From assembly GCA_028825045.1 (NCBI GenBank), contig JAPKAY010000010.1, positions 1 through 64,000 of the forward strand: 64,000 nt of DNA, written 5' to 3'. This DNA is from Halioglobus sp. (GTDB lineage: Bacteria > Pseudomonadota > Gammaproteobacteria > Pseudomonadales > Halieaceae). Below the pieces are notes generated by a model. It had not been told where the DNA came from, ran no database searches, and worked only from the letters and a program-made list of their open reading frames with translations. Shown here in pieces: positions 15,814 through 24,791 of this stretch (within the stretch, counting starts at the first letter, position 1; every line of letters begins with the position of its first letter). The position numbers and the translations under genes are program-made.

Positions 15814-17847
15814 ATGATTACCGTAAAACTTGCAGTGCGCACACTCTGTGTATCTGCGCTTGCAGGATTTGTCACTCTTGGTGCCCACGCAGCTTTTGCG
15901 AATACCCCGGAGCCTCCCGGTCTTTTTCAAAGTCATTCAACCTCTACTAAACAGACACTACCAAAACAGTCTGTTGCCGGCAGATCACGTGCGGTAACAA
16001 TGGACTATAAACAGCTTCAAAAAAGTCGATTTTTTGTCAGCTTGCCAGGCGGGGTGTCCTTTGAGGCGGTACGTAATTTGAAAAAAGATCATGGCAAGGG
16101 CCGGTTTTCCTGGGTCGGACATGCCAGTGGCGACCCGAAAAATGAAGTCATTATGGGTGTTAGTGGAGATGCAGTTGCGGGAACATTTTCCTACCGCGGC
16201 AAGCTTTTCAAACTCGAGCCAAGGGCAAATGGCAGTCATGTGTTGAGCGAGGTAAAAACGACAGCCCCGGCACCGGAACTTGATCCTGTTTCCGTCGCCG
16301 ACTCAAATGTTGTCAATGCTGACCTGCCTGGCACTAGTGGCGCGTCTGCAGATAGCAATGGTCAGGCGTTAGACGTACTGGTCGCTTATACACCGGCAGT
16401 ACAAGCACTCTACGGGACGCAGGGGGCAGAGGCATTGATACTTCAAGCCATTGCAGAAACTAACCAGGCCTACTCCAATAGTGGTATGTCGACTCGACTG
16501 AACTTGGTTCACAGTGTTTTAACCAACTACGTCGAATCGAGTGATATAAGTACCGATCTTTCCAGACTGCGCGCAATCAATGATGGCTATATGGACGAGC
16601 TTCACACACTAAGAAATACCTACGGCGCAGACTTAGTCAGCCTCATAGAAAACGAGCCAAGATACTGTGGCGTGGCTTATCGGATGACCAGTTTGTCTGC
16701 GAGTTTTTCCAGCAGTGCATTTAGCGTGGTTCACCATAGCTGCGCCACAGGCTACTATTCTTTCGGCCACGAAATCGGTCACAACCAGGGAGCTCACCAC
16801 GACACCGCAAATGCCAGCGGAGCAATCTTTTCGTATGCATACGGATACCAGCAAGCCAATGACGTATTTCGGACAGTCATGGCCTACAACTGCCCGGGTG
16901 GTTGTATCCGCGTTAGTCATTTCTCTAATTCAAACATACTGTATAACGGCTTACCAACCGGCTACCCCAACGATACCGAGAACGCCAGTGCGATAGAAAA
17001 TACCTCCTCAGTTGTTGCGAACTTCCGGCAGGGAGTCAACCAGACGCCACCGCAAAGCCCTACGAATCTGAGTAGCAGCGCTATGGGCCCTAACCAGATC
17101 GAGCTCGACTGGACCGACCAGTCATCAAATGAATCAGGCTTTGTACTGGAACGATCAGAAGACGGGACTCAATTTAGCCAATTCGCATCGGTCCCTGAAA
17201 ATACTACCAATTACACCGACGCTGATCTGCAACCTGACACTCAATACGACTATCGTATAGGAGCATGGAACAGCAGCGGTCAGTCGGGCTACAGTAACGT
17301 CGCGACAGCTACCACGGACCCTGCGGCACAGTACATAGACCAGTTAGCAGTCGCTGAACTAGCAGGAAGCGGCAGCATCAGCGGAACCTTCCAGGATACC
17401 TGGAGTTTGGGTGGAGCAAATCAGTCTATTACTGAAACCAACGGTCCCTCACCCACTATAGGAACCGAGCTGGAGCATTACTGGATTTTGTATGTCCAAC
17501 CCGGAGCGGTCATGACATTTTATGCTGACGTTGCTACTACCGGATCCGGAGAATCGTTTACCTTTGCCTATTCCACCAACGGAGGCAACCTTTCCGAAGA
17601 CACTGAGTCATGGGTCGATATGTTTACCGTTTCCGATCAAAACTCCGGAACGAAACAATTTACGCTACCGCAATCGCTAAGTGGCATGGTGAGTATCAGT
17701 GTCAGGGATAACACGCGCACGGAAGGCGTCATTACCTACGATACGTTAATAGTCGATTACCTCTCCATCCGCACCGAATTCAGCCCAGGGGAGGCCCCGG
17801 AGCCCTCTGGTAACGGGAGTGAAGGACCGATTGCGCCAGGGTGTTAA
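15814..17847 (+). CDS. Secreted reprolysin-like metzincin protease with fibronectin III domain
   Basis: A 677-residue secreted zinc protease. The signal peptide (cleavage near AHAAFA) is followed by a propeptide-like region to about 180, then a catalytic domain with GHEIGHNQGAHHD, the HExxHxxGxxH motif (His319, His323, His329 with Glu320), and a Met-turn in TVMAYNCPGG. This groups it with M12B-type (reprolysin/adamalysin) bacterial proteases. A fibronectin III domain (about 415-500, PTNLSSSAMGPNQIELDWTD and later YRIGAWNSSGQSGYS) and a C-terminal beta-rich domain with APGC at the end follow. The ATG has AGGGA nine bases upstream; an earlier in-frame codon would spoil the signal peptide. It probably degrades host or environmental protein. 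Standalone gene. Confidence 0.88.
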   Translation: MITVKLAVRTLCVSALAGFVTLGAHAAFANTPEPPGLFQSHSTSTKQTLPKQSVAGRSRAVTMDYKQLQKSRFFVSLPGGVSFEAVRNLKKDHGKGRFSWVGHASGDPKNEVIMGVSGDAVAGTFSYRGKLFKLEPRANGSHVLSEVKTTAPAPELDPVSVADSNVVNADLPGTSGASADSNGQALDVLVAYTPAVQALYGTQGAEALILQAIAETNQAYSNSGMSTRLNLVHSVLTNYVESSDISTDLSRLRAINDGYMDELHTLRNTYGADLVSLIENEPRYCGVAYRMTSLSASFSSSAFSVVHHSCATGYYSFGHEIGHNQGAHHDTANASGAIFSYAYGYQQANDVFRTVMAYNCPGGCIRVSHFSNSNILYNGLPTGYPNDTENASAIENTSSVVANFRQGVNQTPPQSPTNLSSSAMGPNQIELDWTDQSSNESGFVLERSEDGTQFSQFASVPENTTNYTDADLQPDTQYDYRIGAWNSSGQSGYSNVATATTDPAAQYIDQLAVAELAGSGSISGTFQDTWSLGGANQSITETNGPSPTIGTELEHYWILYVQPGAVMTFYADVATTGSGESFTFAYSTNGGNLSEDTESWVDMFTVSDQNSGTKQFTLPQSLSGMVSISVRDNTRTEGVITYDTLIVDYLSIRTEFSPGEAPEPSGNGSEGPIAPGC

Positions 17848-18167
17848 TCGGGGAAAAGGTGTGGGTAGAATCTCCAGTTTTTCCGTAGTGTCATCCGGCT
17901 AAAAATTTGCGCCCCCCACACCAGCACTTTATTCTCTCCTGTCTAGGGGCTAGGTATAGCGATGTCTTTGTGGACACATAATGACCGGGGTTCTTCAGAA
18001 GATTTGCCAATGGAATACTGAGGTGCCCTGACATCGCTTCAAAGTTATCCGGCGATCGCTATGGGTATATGAGACAAGTGGGTGGCAAGGCTGCCCCATT
18101 GACGAGAATTGCAGTGCCTGGCACTGCGTAGTCAAACGGCACCGGAAATACATCCGGTAATCCATGC
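17848..18167. other. Intergenic region without recognisable features
   Basis: These 320 bp separate the protease from a small minus-strand gene. I see no coding frame with plausible composition, no clear terminator and no strong repeat. Confidence 0.4.
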
Positions 18168-18329
18168 CTAATACTGGTGAGACCTAATACCATCCAACTC
18201 TTTATCTTGGGTCCATGAGTCACAGGAAACCTCCTGCTGCCCGTAATTCATAGCCTGAGTCTGAACACCAAACAAAAGCAATAACAGTGATACAACCAGT
18301 AATGTTAACCGGGCAATTCCTTTAATCAT
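18168..18329 (-). CDS. Possible small exported peptide
   Basis: A 53-residue frame starting MIKGIARLTLLVVSLLLLLF, with a strong signal-like hydrophobic core, a likely cut near TQA, and a short mature part with one cysteine (NYGQQEVSCDSWTQDKELDG). The frame stays open upstream but the extra part looks non-coding. It lies 122 bp downstream of the MscS gene on the same strand. No family is recognised. Confidence 0.35.
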   Translation of the reverse strand: MIKGIARLTLLVVSLLLLLFGVQTQAMNYGQQEVSCDSWTQDKELDGIRSHQY

Positions 18330-18451
18330 TGTTAGCTTTTCTTTCGGTGTACAAATAGGCATCACACAAAAAGACTTTTCCTCTCTTATCTGGTTTGGCC
18401 CAGATGTTTGAGCGCCCGCAAAAATCAATAATGTGTCTGCGCGCGCTTGAC

Positions 18452-19609
18452 CTATTCCCCAATGGGTTGTGGGCCTTGAGACGCTGGCACTCCATCTTTT
18501 TCTGGAATATCTAAGGTCATCGTTGTAAAGGCTATTTCAGCGCCATGGCTAAAAACAATGCGCCCTATCTCCATCATAATCTTGTCCTGAATAGCTTGAA
18601 ACCGAGCCCAGTTGGTCACTTTCGTAAACGTATATACCTGAAAGTTTATGGACGAGCCTCCGAAAAACCCTTCCGTCGTTGGACCCATGTCGGTTTGGCC
18701 GTCAACCACGTTGACGAGGGTTATGCAATTTTGGTCAATATCTGAATGCTCTCCAAGATAGCTATAGATGTCTTTCTGAATCGCTTCAAATTTATCAAAG
18801 TCATCGTATCTTAAGCCGATGTACTGCTGTATCCGGCGATTGGTCATTCTTGAGGCATTGACAACGGCCTGTGTAACGAGCAGATTATTCGGTGTAAAGA
18901 TCAATCTTTTATCAAACGTCCTAATATGGGTTAGACGCCAACTGATCTTTTCAACCGTGCCTTGGATCTTGCCGTCTACGGTATAAATCCAATCGCCAAC
19001 CGCATAAGGACTGTCTAAATAAATAATCAATCCACCAAATATGTTCGCAAGGGTATCCTTAAAAACCAGGCCGGTAATTGCTAAACCACCGCCTAAATAT
19101 GCAACCCCTTGTCCAACTTGAAGCCCAAAAATTGTCGCCACAACGAAAACCATAATGACAACCGTCAGTACCTGGGCCAGCTTCTCCATTTGCTCAACTT
19201 TAGCAAAATTATTGTATCCACCATCTGTCCGCGTTTGCTTTGCAATCAGGTACCTTTTGAGTCGTGATGCAAACGTGTTCATGAAGATAAAGAAAGCGAG
19301 CGCCACCCCAAGTTTAACGCCGGGTGTTACAATCGAAGTGAAAAAACTCGCGAACTTAAACCATGTTAAAACATTCATGGCTATGAAGTAGAACCCAATA
19401 GAAAACGTCACTAGGCGCAAGGGGTTATTAAGTGATGCGTATACTATTGTCTTAACCGTCTGCGAATGATGCGTCGACTTTTCATAGCGCCTAAAAAAAT
19501 AGCGGATTAAAAAATCTACCACGATGGTCATCAACAAAATGATCGCCACTGTCACCACCTGTGACAATGAAATGTCATATGCCTTAAAAAAATCTAATAG
19601 CCTATCCAT
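18452..19609 (-). CDS. MscS-family mechanosensitive channel
   Basis: A 385-residue inner-membrane protein with four to five hydrophobic segments in the first 180 residues and a cytoplasmic C-terminal domain. The pore-lining TM3 is visible in QGVAYLGGGLAITGLVFKDTLANIFGGLIIYLDSPYAVGDWI, matching the A.G......F...D...N...G..I...+.F..GD.I pattern of MscS. These channels open under membrane tension to release solutes during hypo-osmotic shock; some small ones also respond to signals. The start is an ATG with weak ribosome site. Monocistronic as far as can be seen, pointing away from the IS relic region. Confidence 0.88.
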   Translation of the reverse strand: MDRLLDFFKAYDISLSQVVTVAIILLMTIVVDFLIRYFFRRYEKSTHHSQTVKTIVYASLNNPLRLVTFSIGFYFIAMNVLTWFKFASFFTSIVTPGVKLGVALAFFIFMNTFASRLKRYLIAKQTRTDGGYNNFAKVEQMEKLAQVLTVVIMVFVVATIFGLQVGQGVAYLGGGLAITGLVFKDTLANIFGGLIIYLDSPYAVGDWIYTVDGKIQGTVEKISWRLTHIRTFDKRLIFTPNNLLVTQAVVNASRMTNRRIQQYIGLRYDDFDKFEAIQKDIYSYLGEHSDIDQNCITLVNVVDGQTDMGPTTEGFFGGSSINFQVYTFTKVTNWARFQAIQDKIMMEIGRIVFSHGAEIAFTTMTLDIPEKDGVPASQGPQPIGE

Positions 19610-20176
19610 AACTCAGCGATGTTCCTCGGTGTAATGTTTTAAGTTCCTCACAACGGCTGCCCATACTAAATGCAATCAACCAATGCATCAATTTTTGCGC
19701 TTAATTAAATCACAATTAGCGCCTAAGAATAGCCGAATTTATCAATATGGCCACGCGTGATGCAGGAGCGCTGGAGATCACACGCGCTACGGAAAGCTAT
19801 CCACTCGTGAAGCAAGTCTGGTTCCAACAGGGGGCGGAGTTCTATTGCCAAGACTATCCGGGAGTGATTGAAGCTGAGGGCGATACCGGTGAACGCGGTT
19901 GGATGAACCACGCACCGCAAGCGCGGCTCGCGGATCCGGCATGTGAAACACGGGAACTTTTGTAGGTCGCACATATGGCGATTTTCGAGAACGTCGAGGC
20001 ACTGGATTTTCTGGTCACAAGTGCACGGGCAGTCCCTCTCGGCATCGATTCCTGCCCCTAACGTCTGAACGGGTGCTGGCACGTTAATTCTTTTGCGCTG
20101 TAGCCTCTTGATAGTACCCATTTTGTTATGAGTTAGGTTCGGGGGTAGATTATTAAATCAGTCGTAGCTCATTGAT
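19610..20176. other. Intergenic or decayed DNA beside the transposase relic
   Basis: Several overlapping short frames exist on both strands but none has a start, ribosome site and composition I trust. One plus-strand frame near 19747-19965 and one minus-strand frame near 19723-20121 overlap in opposite directions. This may be degraded mobile-element DNA linked to the neighbouring transposase relic. No terminal repeats were recognised. Confidence 0.35.
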
Positions 20177-20356
20177 CTATATAGCTCCATGGCGATGAGG
20201 GAGGACCGCCAATCGGACCATGAAATCCACCGAGTCGAAGGCCACCTGAGTTGTGCCGTCCCGGTAAGGTGTCTTGAGGATGCAGAACACTTTGCCGGTG
20301 GCACTGAGCGCCAGGCGTGGATTGGCGACAGGGGGCATCCGGAGCATGGCAAACGC
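20177..20356 (-). pseudogene. IS91/IS801-type transposase remnant
   Basis: A short minus-strand frame reads NPRLALSATGKVFCILKTPY, then RDGTTQVAFDSVDFMVRLAVL, before running into a stop. This closely follows the IS91/IS801 Y2-transposase signature L..T..G.....LKTPYRDGTTH..F....F..RLA.L.P. Only about 60 codons survive: a TGA precedes them and a TAG follows, and no catalytic tyrosines are present, so it is a dead fragment. It marks a past rolling-circle-type insertion next to the MscS gene. Flanking DNA to about 20598 holds nothing else I can name. Confidence 0.6.
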
Positions 20357-20598
20357 TCACACCCAATCGCTAAACTAGGAATTCAATCTCAGGACAGGTC
20401 CTATTGGATGAGGCCTCTGCATGACACTACCCCCCCCCGGGACACAACGAGTGACATCACAGTCAGGATCAGGCTGCACCGTATGGGTCATACGGGACTC
20501 AATTAATTTCAGATAGTCGCTCCCCTAGCCCACCGGTTTTCCCTATACTGACAACAAATTCCCTTGCGGCCCCAAAAGGTCGCACTCTGGAGCTGTTC

Positions 20599-21795
20599 AT
20601 GCGTACATTTTTTGGTATTTTGGTTACTCTATTAGTCATCGTCGGTGTCGCGCTCTACGTTGTTACGCTGCCCGAACCACAGCCGACCTCTCCACCCCCT
20701 CCCCTGTCCGCTGAAGTACTGGAAAAACTCCCCTCAGACCGAAAAGGCCAGGTATTGATTTACGGCGCCTATGGCTTCACCGGTGCAGGGATTTCAAGAT
20801 TGGCCGCCGATTATGGCATCACGCCCGTACTGGCTGGGCGTAACGAAGCCAAACTCAAGCCACTGGCGGACTCACTAGGCTACGACTACGTTGTCCTCAG
20901 CCTGGAAAACAACCACGACAACCTCGTAAACGTCTTAAAGCACTTCGAGATTGTGCTGCACATTGCCGGGCCCTACACCTTTACCGCCAAGCCGATGCTG
21001 GATGCGGTGGTGGAAGCAGGTACCCACTATGTGGATCTCACCGGCGAAAACCATGTCATACAGGATGAACTGGATCGCGATCAGGAATTCAAAAACGCCA
21101 ATATCATGGTGATGCCGGCGGTAGGCTACGACGTCGTGCCCACAGACTGCCTGAATGTGTACGTCGCCGAAAAAATTGATAATCCAACCCACCTAATGGT
21201 CGTACTCAATGGCAATTACACGGCTGCTGAAGGTGCTGAGGCAAGTCGCGGCACTATGAAATCCGGCCTTGAAATGCTCGGTAGACCTCTGTTGATGCGC
21301 GAGAACGGCAACATGGTGGAGGTGCCTTCTCTGAAGGTGATTCAACGCGAAGAAAACGGACAGCCGCAGACTCTAGTGCAGATTCCGTGGGCTGACATGA
21401 TGACAAGTTATATCAGTACCGGTATTCCAAACATTGAGGTATTTCAGATACAGCAAGGAGAATTTCCCGGGTGGATTCTGCGACTCGCGCAGTCGGATTT
21501 TGGTCGTCGCATCCTGGGTTGGCTGATCGATAAATACCTTCCAGAGGGCCCACCTCCGGGCGCACAGGAGAAAAGACAGACCAGAATTGTATCCACTGTT
21601 ACCAATGATGCGGGTGATAGCGCATCTGCAGCGATGATCACACCTGAAGCGTATCTACTTACCTTTCACAGCACCCTGATTGTAGCCAAACGCGTGATTG
21701 ACGGACATTGGGAGCCGGGCTTCCAAACGGTGGGTAAAGTATATGGTCCGGAATTGGCGTTGGAAGTGCCTGGAGTGAGCCGGACAGACCTCTAA
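20599..21795 (+). CDS. Membrane-anchored saccharopine-dehydrogenase-like oxidoreductase
   Basis: A 398-residue protein with an N-terminal membrane helix (about 3-24), a proline-rich linker, and a Rossmann domain beginning VLIYGAYGFTGAGISRLAADYG, which is the GA.G..G nucleotide-binding signature of saccharopine dehydrogenase and mycobacterial trans-acting enoyl reductases. LAGRNEAKLKPLADSLG and a YVDLTGE segment are also typical. Such proteins reduce lipid or polyketide double bonds with NAD(P)H; true lysine-pathway enzymes lack the anchor. With the anchor on the N-terminal side the enzyme domain could face either side, so the compartment is uncertain. Alone in its unit; the next gene starts 246 bp later. 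The reaction is unknown. Confidence 0.65.
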   Translation: MRTFFGILVTLLVIVGVALYVVTLPEPQPTSPPPPLSAEVLEKLPSDRKGQVLIYGAYGFTGAGISRLAADYGITPVLAGRNEAKLKPLADSLGYDYVVLSLENNHDNLVNVLKHFEIVLHIAGPYTFTAKPMLDAVVEAGTHYVDLTGENHVIQDELDRDQEFKNANIMVMPAVGYDVVPTDCLNVYVAEKIDNPTHLMVVLNGNYTAAEGAEASRGTMKSGLEMLGRPLLMRENGNMVEVPSLKVIQREENGQPQTLVQIPWADMMTSYISTGIPNIEVFQIQQGEFPGWILRLAQSDFGRRILGWLIDKYLPEGPPPGAQEKRQTRIVSTVTNDAGDSASAAMITPEAYLLTFHSTLIVAKRVIDGHWEPGFQTVGKVYGPELALEVPGVSRTDL

Positions 21796-22041
21796 CCATT
21801 AGCAGAACTGTCTGTGTCTGTACAACCTGAAAGCGTTTGGCTGCGGCTCAGCGGAGTCGTGTCATCCGTTGCAATTCGGGGGCCCTCCCTGCAAAAAGCA
21901 ATACGCACAGAACCGTGGCGATGCATTTCTGACGGCATTTTTTAAAGCATTCTATACTGTGGGCTTCCATCCTTGGCAGCAGCGTACCCGCGATCTGCTC
22001 GATCAATGGGCGGCAGAACCGGAATTGATGAGTTACTAAAA

Positions 22042-23892
22042 ATGAAAAAGCTATTCGCTATCGTCGTTATTCTCGCCTTTGCTGCCTTTCTTGGCTGGAA
22101 GCAGTTCACCCAGGCACCGGTGCCGAGACAAATCGCCGATGATCGCGGCACACAATGGCTTCCCATAGGCAACCCGACCGTCGGTGTATTAGACGAGCAC
22201 ATCGCCACACCCATTACGTTTCGCACCATGCACGTCGGCCTCAACAACAGTGACCAGTTGTGGATCGCCACCGCCCCGGAGCAGGAGTTGGCCTGGATTG
22301 CGGAACAGGATATGTACATTCCCGAAGGCCCAACCATGGACAACCTGGGGCAGATTTACTTCAGCCCCCTGTATCCGCCAGAGGATGTAAGCCTGGTGGT
22401 ACTGGATCCTAAAGACGGCAAGCGGCTATGGAGCTTGCCCCACAAAGGCGATAACCGAGGCGCAGGCGCTCCGCTAATTCTGGATACCCCCGGCGGGACC
22501 GCGCCACAAACTATTTACCACGCCACCTACCATTGGGCCTGGGCCGTCACACCCCAGGGCGATGTGCTGTGGCACAAGCCCACGGGTCTTCGCTACGACG
22601 ACGACGATGTTCCGCATGCCTGGGGCGTCAACTATATTCCCCAGTTCGATGCCCTTACGGTAGTAACTGGCAATGGTGAAATGGCGGTACTGGCGCGCGC
22701 CACCGGAGAAACATTATTGGCAGAACCCTTTGCGCTGCCCGGTCAACCCGCTGCAGAGTCAGCACGGCACATGCCCGCCGAGTGGGTACTGCAGCGCGGC
22801 GACAAATTGGCTGAACAACACTTTGGCAAAATGCCTGTGAACGATGGTCTTTTTTCCGCAATGGTGCGCATTATTTATGGCGCAGGTTCCGAGGTGTCGA
22901 ATTTCTATGCAGTCGATCCCAATTCCGGACGGATGTTCGTCGCCGCCACTGCACCCGATGACGAGGACGGCAGCGAGGATGGTGTATCCGCTAACGGTGC
23001 GCTCTACGCGCTGGACCTTGCCAAAAAAGGAGAGCAGTTATCTGTAAACATTGCCGCTCGTTATGATTTTGAGGGCGGGACAGGGTCAACACCTACCGTC
23101 AGTAACGATGGCCAGCGCTTGTATATTACCGATGAGAACGGCAACGTTATGGCGCTGGATCGCGACCTGAATGAAATCTGGAGGATCAACGTGGGTGAAC
23201 AGGTCGCCGCATCGGTAGCCGTCTCTGCTGACAATCAAGAGCTATATGTCGTGACACGCAAGGATATCTTCAAGCTTTGGGACAGGGGCGATCACGGCGA
23301 ACGAGCCTGGAGAGCACAACTCGACGTGTTCCCGGACCACATTAACATTAATACCCTGACGCCAACGATTACGGCCAACGGTATTGCTGTGGCCATAGGC
23401 GCCAGCAGAGAGCTGGGCGATAACTCGCTTTTGATGGAAAACGGTTTTGGTTTACTGGATCGGGAAACAGGCAAAGTACGCGGCTACGTGCCAGGTGTTG
23501 AAGAAGGCATTGCCGTGACCGTAGTCGCGGCGGACGGCGGATTCACCATTGCCCACTCGCCGGTAAGGCGACTGGCGAGCAAGGCCATTTTTGGCGATGC
23601 TATTTCACCGATAACCGGCGGTGTCAGCCGCTACAAACCCAGCAACTATCCCCGCTTGGCGCGAGAGGCAAGTTGCGCAGCCGCTGCTATTGTGGCCCGA
23701 CAGTCAACGCAGCAAAACGCGCCCGGATATGGCAATGCTGCGCAGCAGTGGGACAACAAACAGGTCCAGGCATTAATGACGCAGGCCGCGGCAGCGATAT
23801 CCCACAGTGACGTTCAAGTGCCGCCGATAACAACGCCACAGCTGTGGTGCGACCAACTTGGCGCGCTACAGGATTCAAAACAGACGCCCTAG
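22042..23892 (+). CDS. Exported PQQ-type beta-propeller protein
   Basis: A 616-residue protein with an N-terminal signal anchor (KLFAIVVILAFAAFLGW) followed by repeated beta-propeller blades. These read GTAPQTIYHATYHWAWAVTP, GNVMALDRDLNEIWRINVG, STPTVSNDGQRLYITDENGN and similar, with G..YALD and W motifs of PQQ-like repeats. It lacks the residues that would make it a convincing dehydrogenase, so it may be a scaffold or binding protein. Three cysteines lie near the C-terminus. I chose the ATG at the lysine-rich start (MKKLF); an in-frame upstream extension has no signal-like character. Its 3' end touches the monooxygenase relic. The function is unknown. Confidence 0.65.
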   Translation: MKKLFAIVVILAFAAFLGWKQFTQAPVPRQIADDRGTQWLPIGNPTVGVLDEHIATPITFRTMHVGLNNSDQLWIATAPEQELAWIAEQDMYIPEGPTMDNLGQIYFSPLYPPEDVSLVVLDPKDGKRLWSLPHKGDNRGAGAPLILDTPGGTAPQTIYHATYHWAWAVTPQGDVLWHKPTGLRYDDDDVPHAWGVNYIPQFDALTVVTGNGEMAVLARATGETLLAEPFALPGQPAAESARHMPAEWVLQRGDKLAEQHFGKMPVNDGLFSAMVRIIYGAGSEVSNFYAVDPNSGRMFVAATAPDDEDGSEDGVSANGALYALDLAKKGEQLSVNIAARYDFEGGTGSTPTVSNDGQRLYITDENGNVMALDRDLNEIWRINVGEQVAASVAVSADNQELYVVTRKDIFKLWDRGDHGERAWRAQLDVFPDHININTLTPTITANGIAVAIGASRELGDNSLLMENGFGLLDRETGKVRGYVPGVEEGIAVTVVAADGGFTIAHSPVRRLASKAIFGDAISPITGGVSRYKPSNYPRLAREASCAAAAIVARQSTQQNAPGYGNAAQQWDNKQVQALMTQAAAAISHSDVQVPPITTPQLWCDQLGALQDSKQTP

Positions 23893-23897
23893 CATAA

Positions 23898-24130
23898 TCT
23901 GACCGAAGAGAGTTTGCGATCACAGTGGTTGGCGCAGAGTTTACCGGCATCGGTTCAGCCATCAACTTACGCGAAGCAGGTTTCGGTTTTGTAATATTAG
24001 AGCAGGCCTAACCCTTATGCGGCTCAGCGATGGCACGGAAGCCCGGAGGTTTATCTCGGGACAGTTACCGAGGGTTGCCCCAACTGCCTTTTGACCTTCG
24101 GCCCCGGCCTCTGTACCTTCGCATCGGCAT
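23898..24130 (+). pseudogene. Flavin-containing monooxygenase (Baeyer-Villiger type) remnant
   Basis: The frame reads ITVVGAEFTGIGSAINLREA, then GFGFVILEQA and a stop at 24009-24011. This mirrors the N-terminal FAD-binding GxGxxG motif of Baeyer-Villiger monooxygenases (VVIVGAGFSGIG..I.L...G...F.ILEK). Shortly after, in another frame, RDSYRGLPQLPF resembles the following RDN.YPG....P segment, so a frameshift has broken the gene. There is no start codon and no further domain. The remaining sequence to about 24347 shows nothing I can name. Confidence 0.5.
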
Positions 24131-24347
24131 TCGTTATCATCTACTTCCGGTTAAAGTACATTATCAAAGAATTAAAAAAATAGCGTTCTCAGAACATCGC
24201 CACCCTTGCTGTAGACCAACGCAAAAGCACTGCTTACAACAGAACAATTCAATCATCATTACAGCAGACAGTGGGGAAGAGCGTTGGTTATACCAGCTAC
24301 TTCATCGACAAAAACGGGCGCAGCTGGACGGAGAAATATTTTTAGCT

Positions 24348-24788
24348 GTGCATGCGCCTGGCAAGGTTCAAACTGAGCGACTACATCCTGTAACGATAAG
24401 GAATAACACCATAAAAACTCTATTACGCATTCTAATTGTATTACCCGCGATTCTGTTTGTCGTAACAGGTCTACGCTGGGCTGTAGACCCCTCTAGCGCC
24501 GCGGCGGCCTTAGGGATGAGTTTGATGGACGGAGTGGGGCGCAGCTCCCAGATCGGCGACGTAGGTGCTCTGTTTCTCGCCATGGGAATAATGATACTGC
24601 TTGCTTTAATCACATCGCGACGCAACTGGTTTTACGCTCCAGCACTGATGCTGGTGCTGGTTGCTATATTGCGCGTTATCGCCTGGTTAGCGCATGACGC
24701 GGCACTAACACTGGACATGATTGTAGTGGAACTGGTGGTTGCCGGGCTTCTGCTTCTGGCATCATCACGATTATCACAGGCCGACTGA
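24348..24788 (+). CDS. Small four-helix membrane protein, DUF4345-like
   Basis: The convincing part is 125 residues with four hydrophobic helices (KTLLRILIVLPAILFVVTGL, IGDVGALFLAMGIMILLALI, FYAPALMLVLVAILRVIAWL, MIVVELVVAGLLLL), similar in layout to DUF4345 proteins. The start is a puzzle. The first ATG/GTG/TTG upstream in frame is the GTG used here, but it has no ribosome site. An ATA at 24411 has AAGGA eight bases upstream and falls exactly where the homologous region begins. So either a rare non-canonical start is used or the sequence has a difference there. The gene stops 3 bp before the sulfatase gene and is probably co-transcribed with it. The function is unknown. Confidence 0.55.
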   Translation: MHAPGKVQTERLHPVTIRNNTIKTLLRILIVLPAILFVVTGLRWAVDPSSAAAALGMSLMDGVGRSSQIGDVGALFLAMGIMILLALITSRRNWFYAPALMLVLVAILRVIAWLAHDAALTLDMIVVELVVAGLLLLASSRLSQAD

Positions 24789-24791
24789 TCA

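Noticed and set aside
19723..20121. Overlapping long frames on both strands that might be genes
   Set aside because: No ribosome site or recognisable product on either strand; beside a transposase relic they look like decayed DNA.
20189..20506. Plus-strand 105-codon frame
   Set aside because: It is the shadow of the IS91-type transposase remnant on the minus strand.
22042..23892. PQQ dehydrogenase
   Set aside because: Propeller repeats are present but the catalytic and PQQ-binding segments seen in the enzyme at 34264-36222 are missing.
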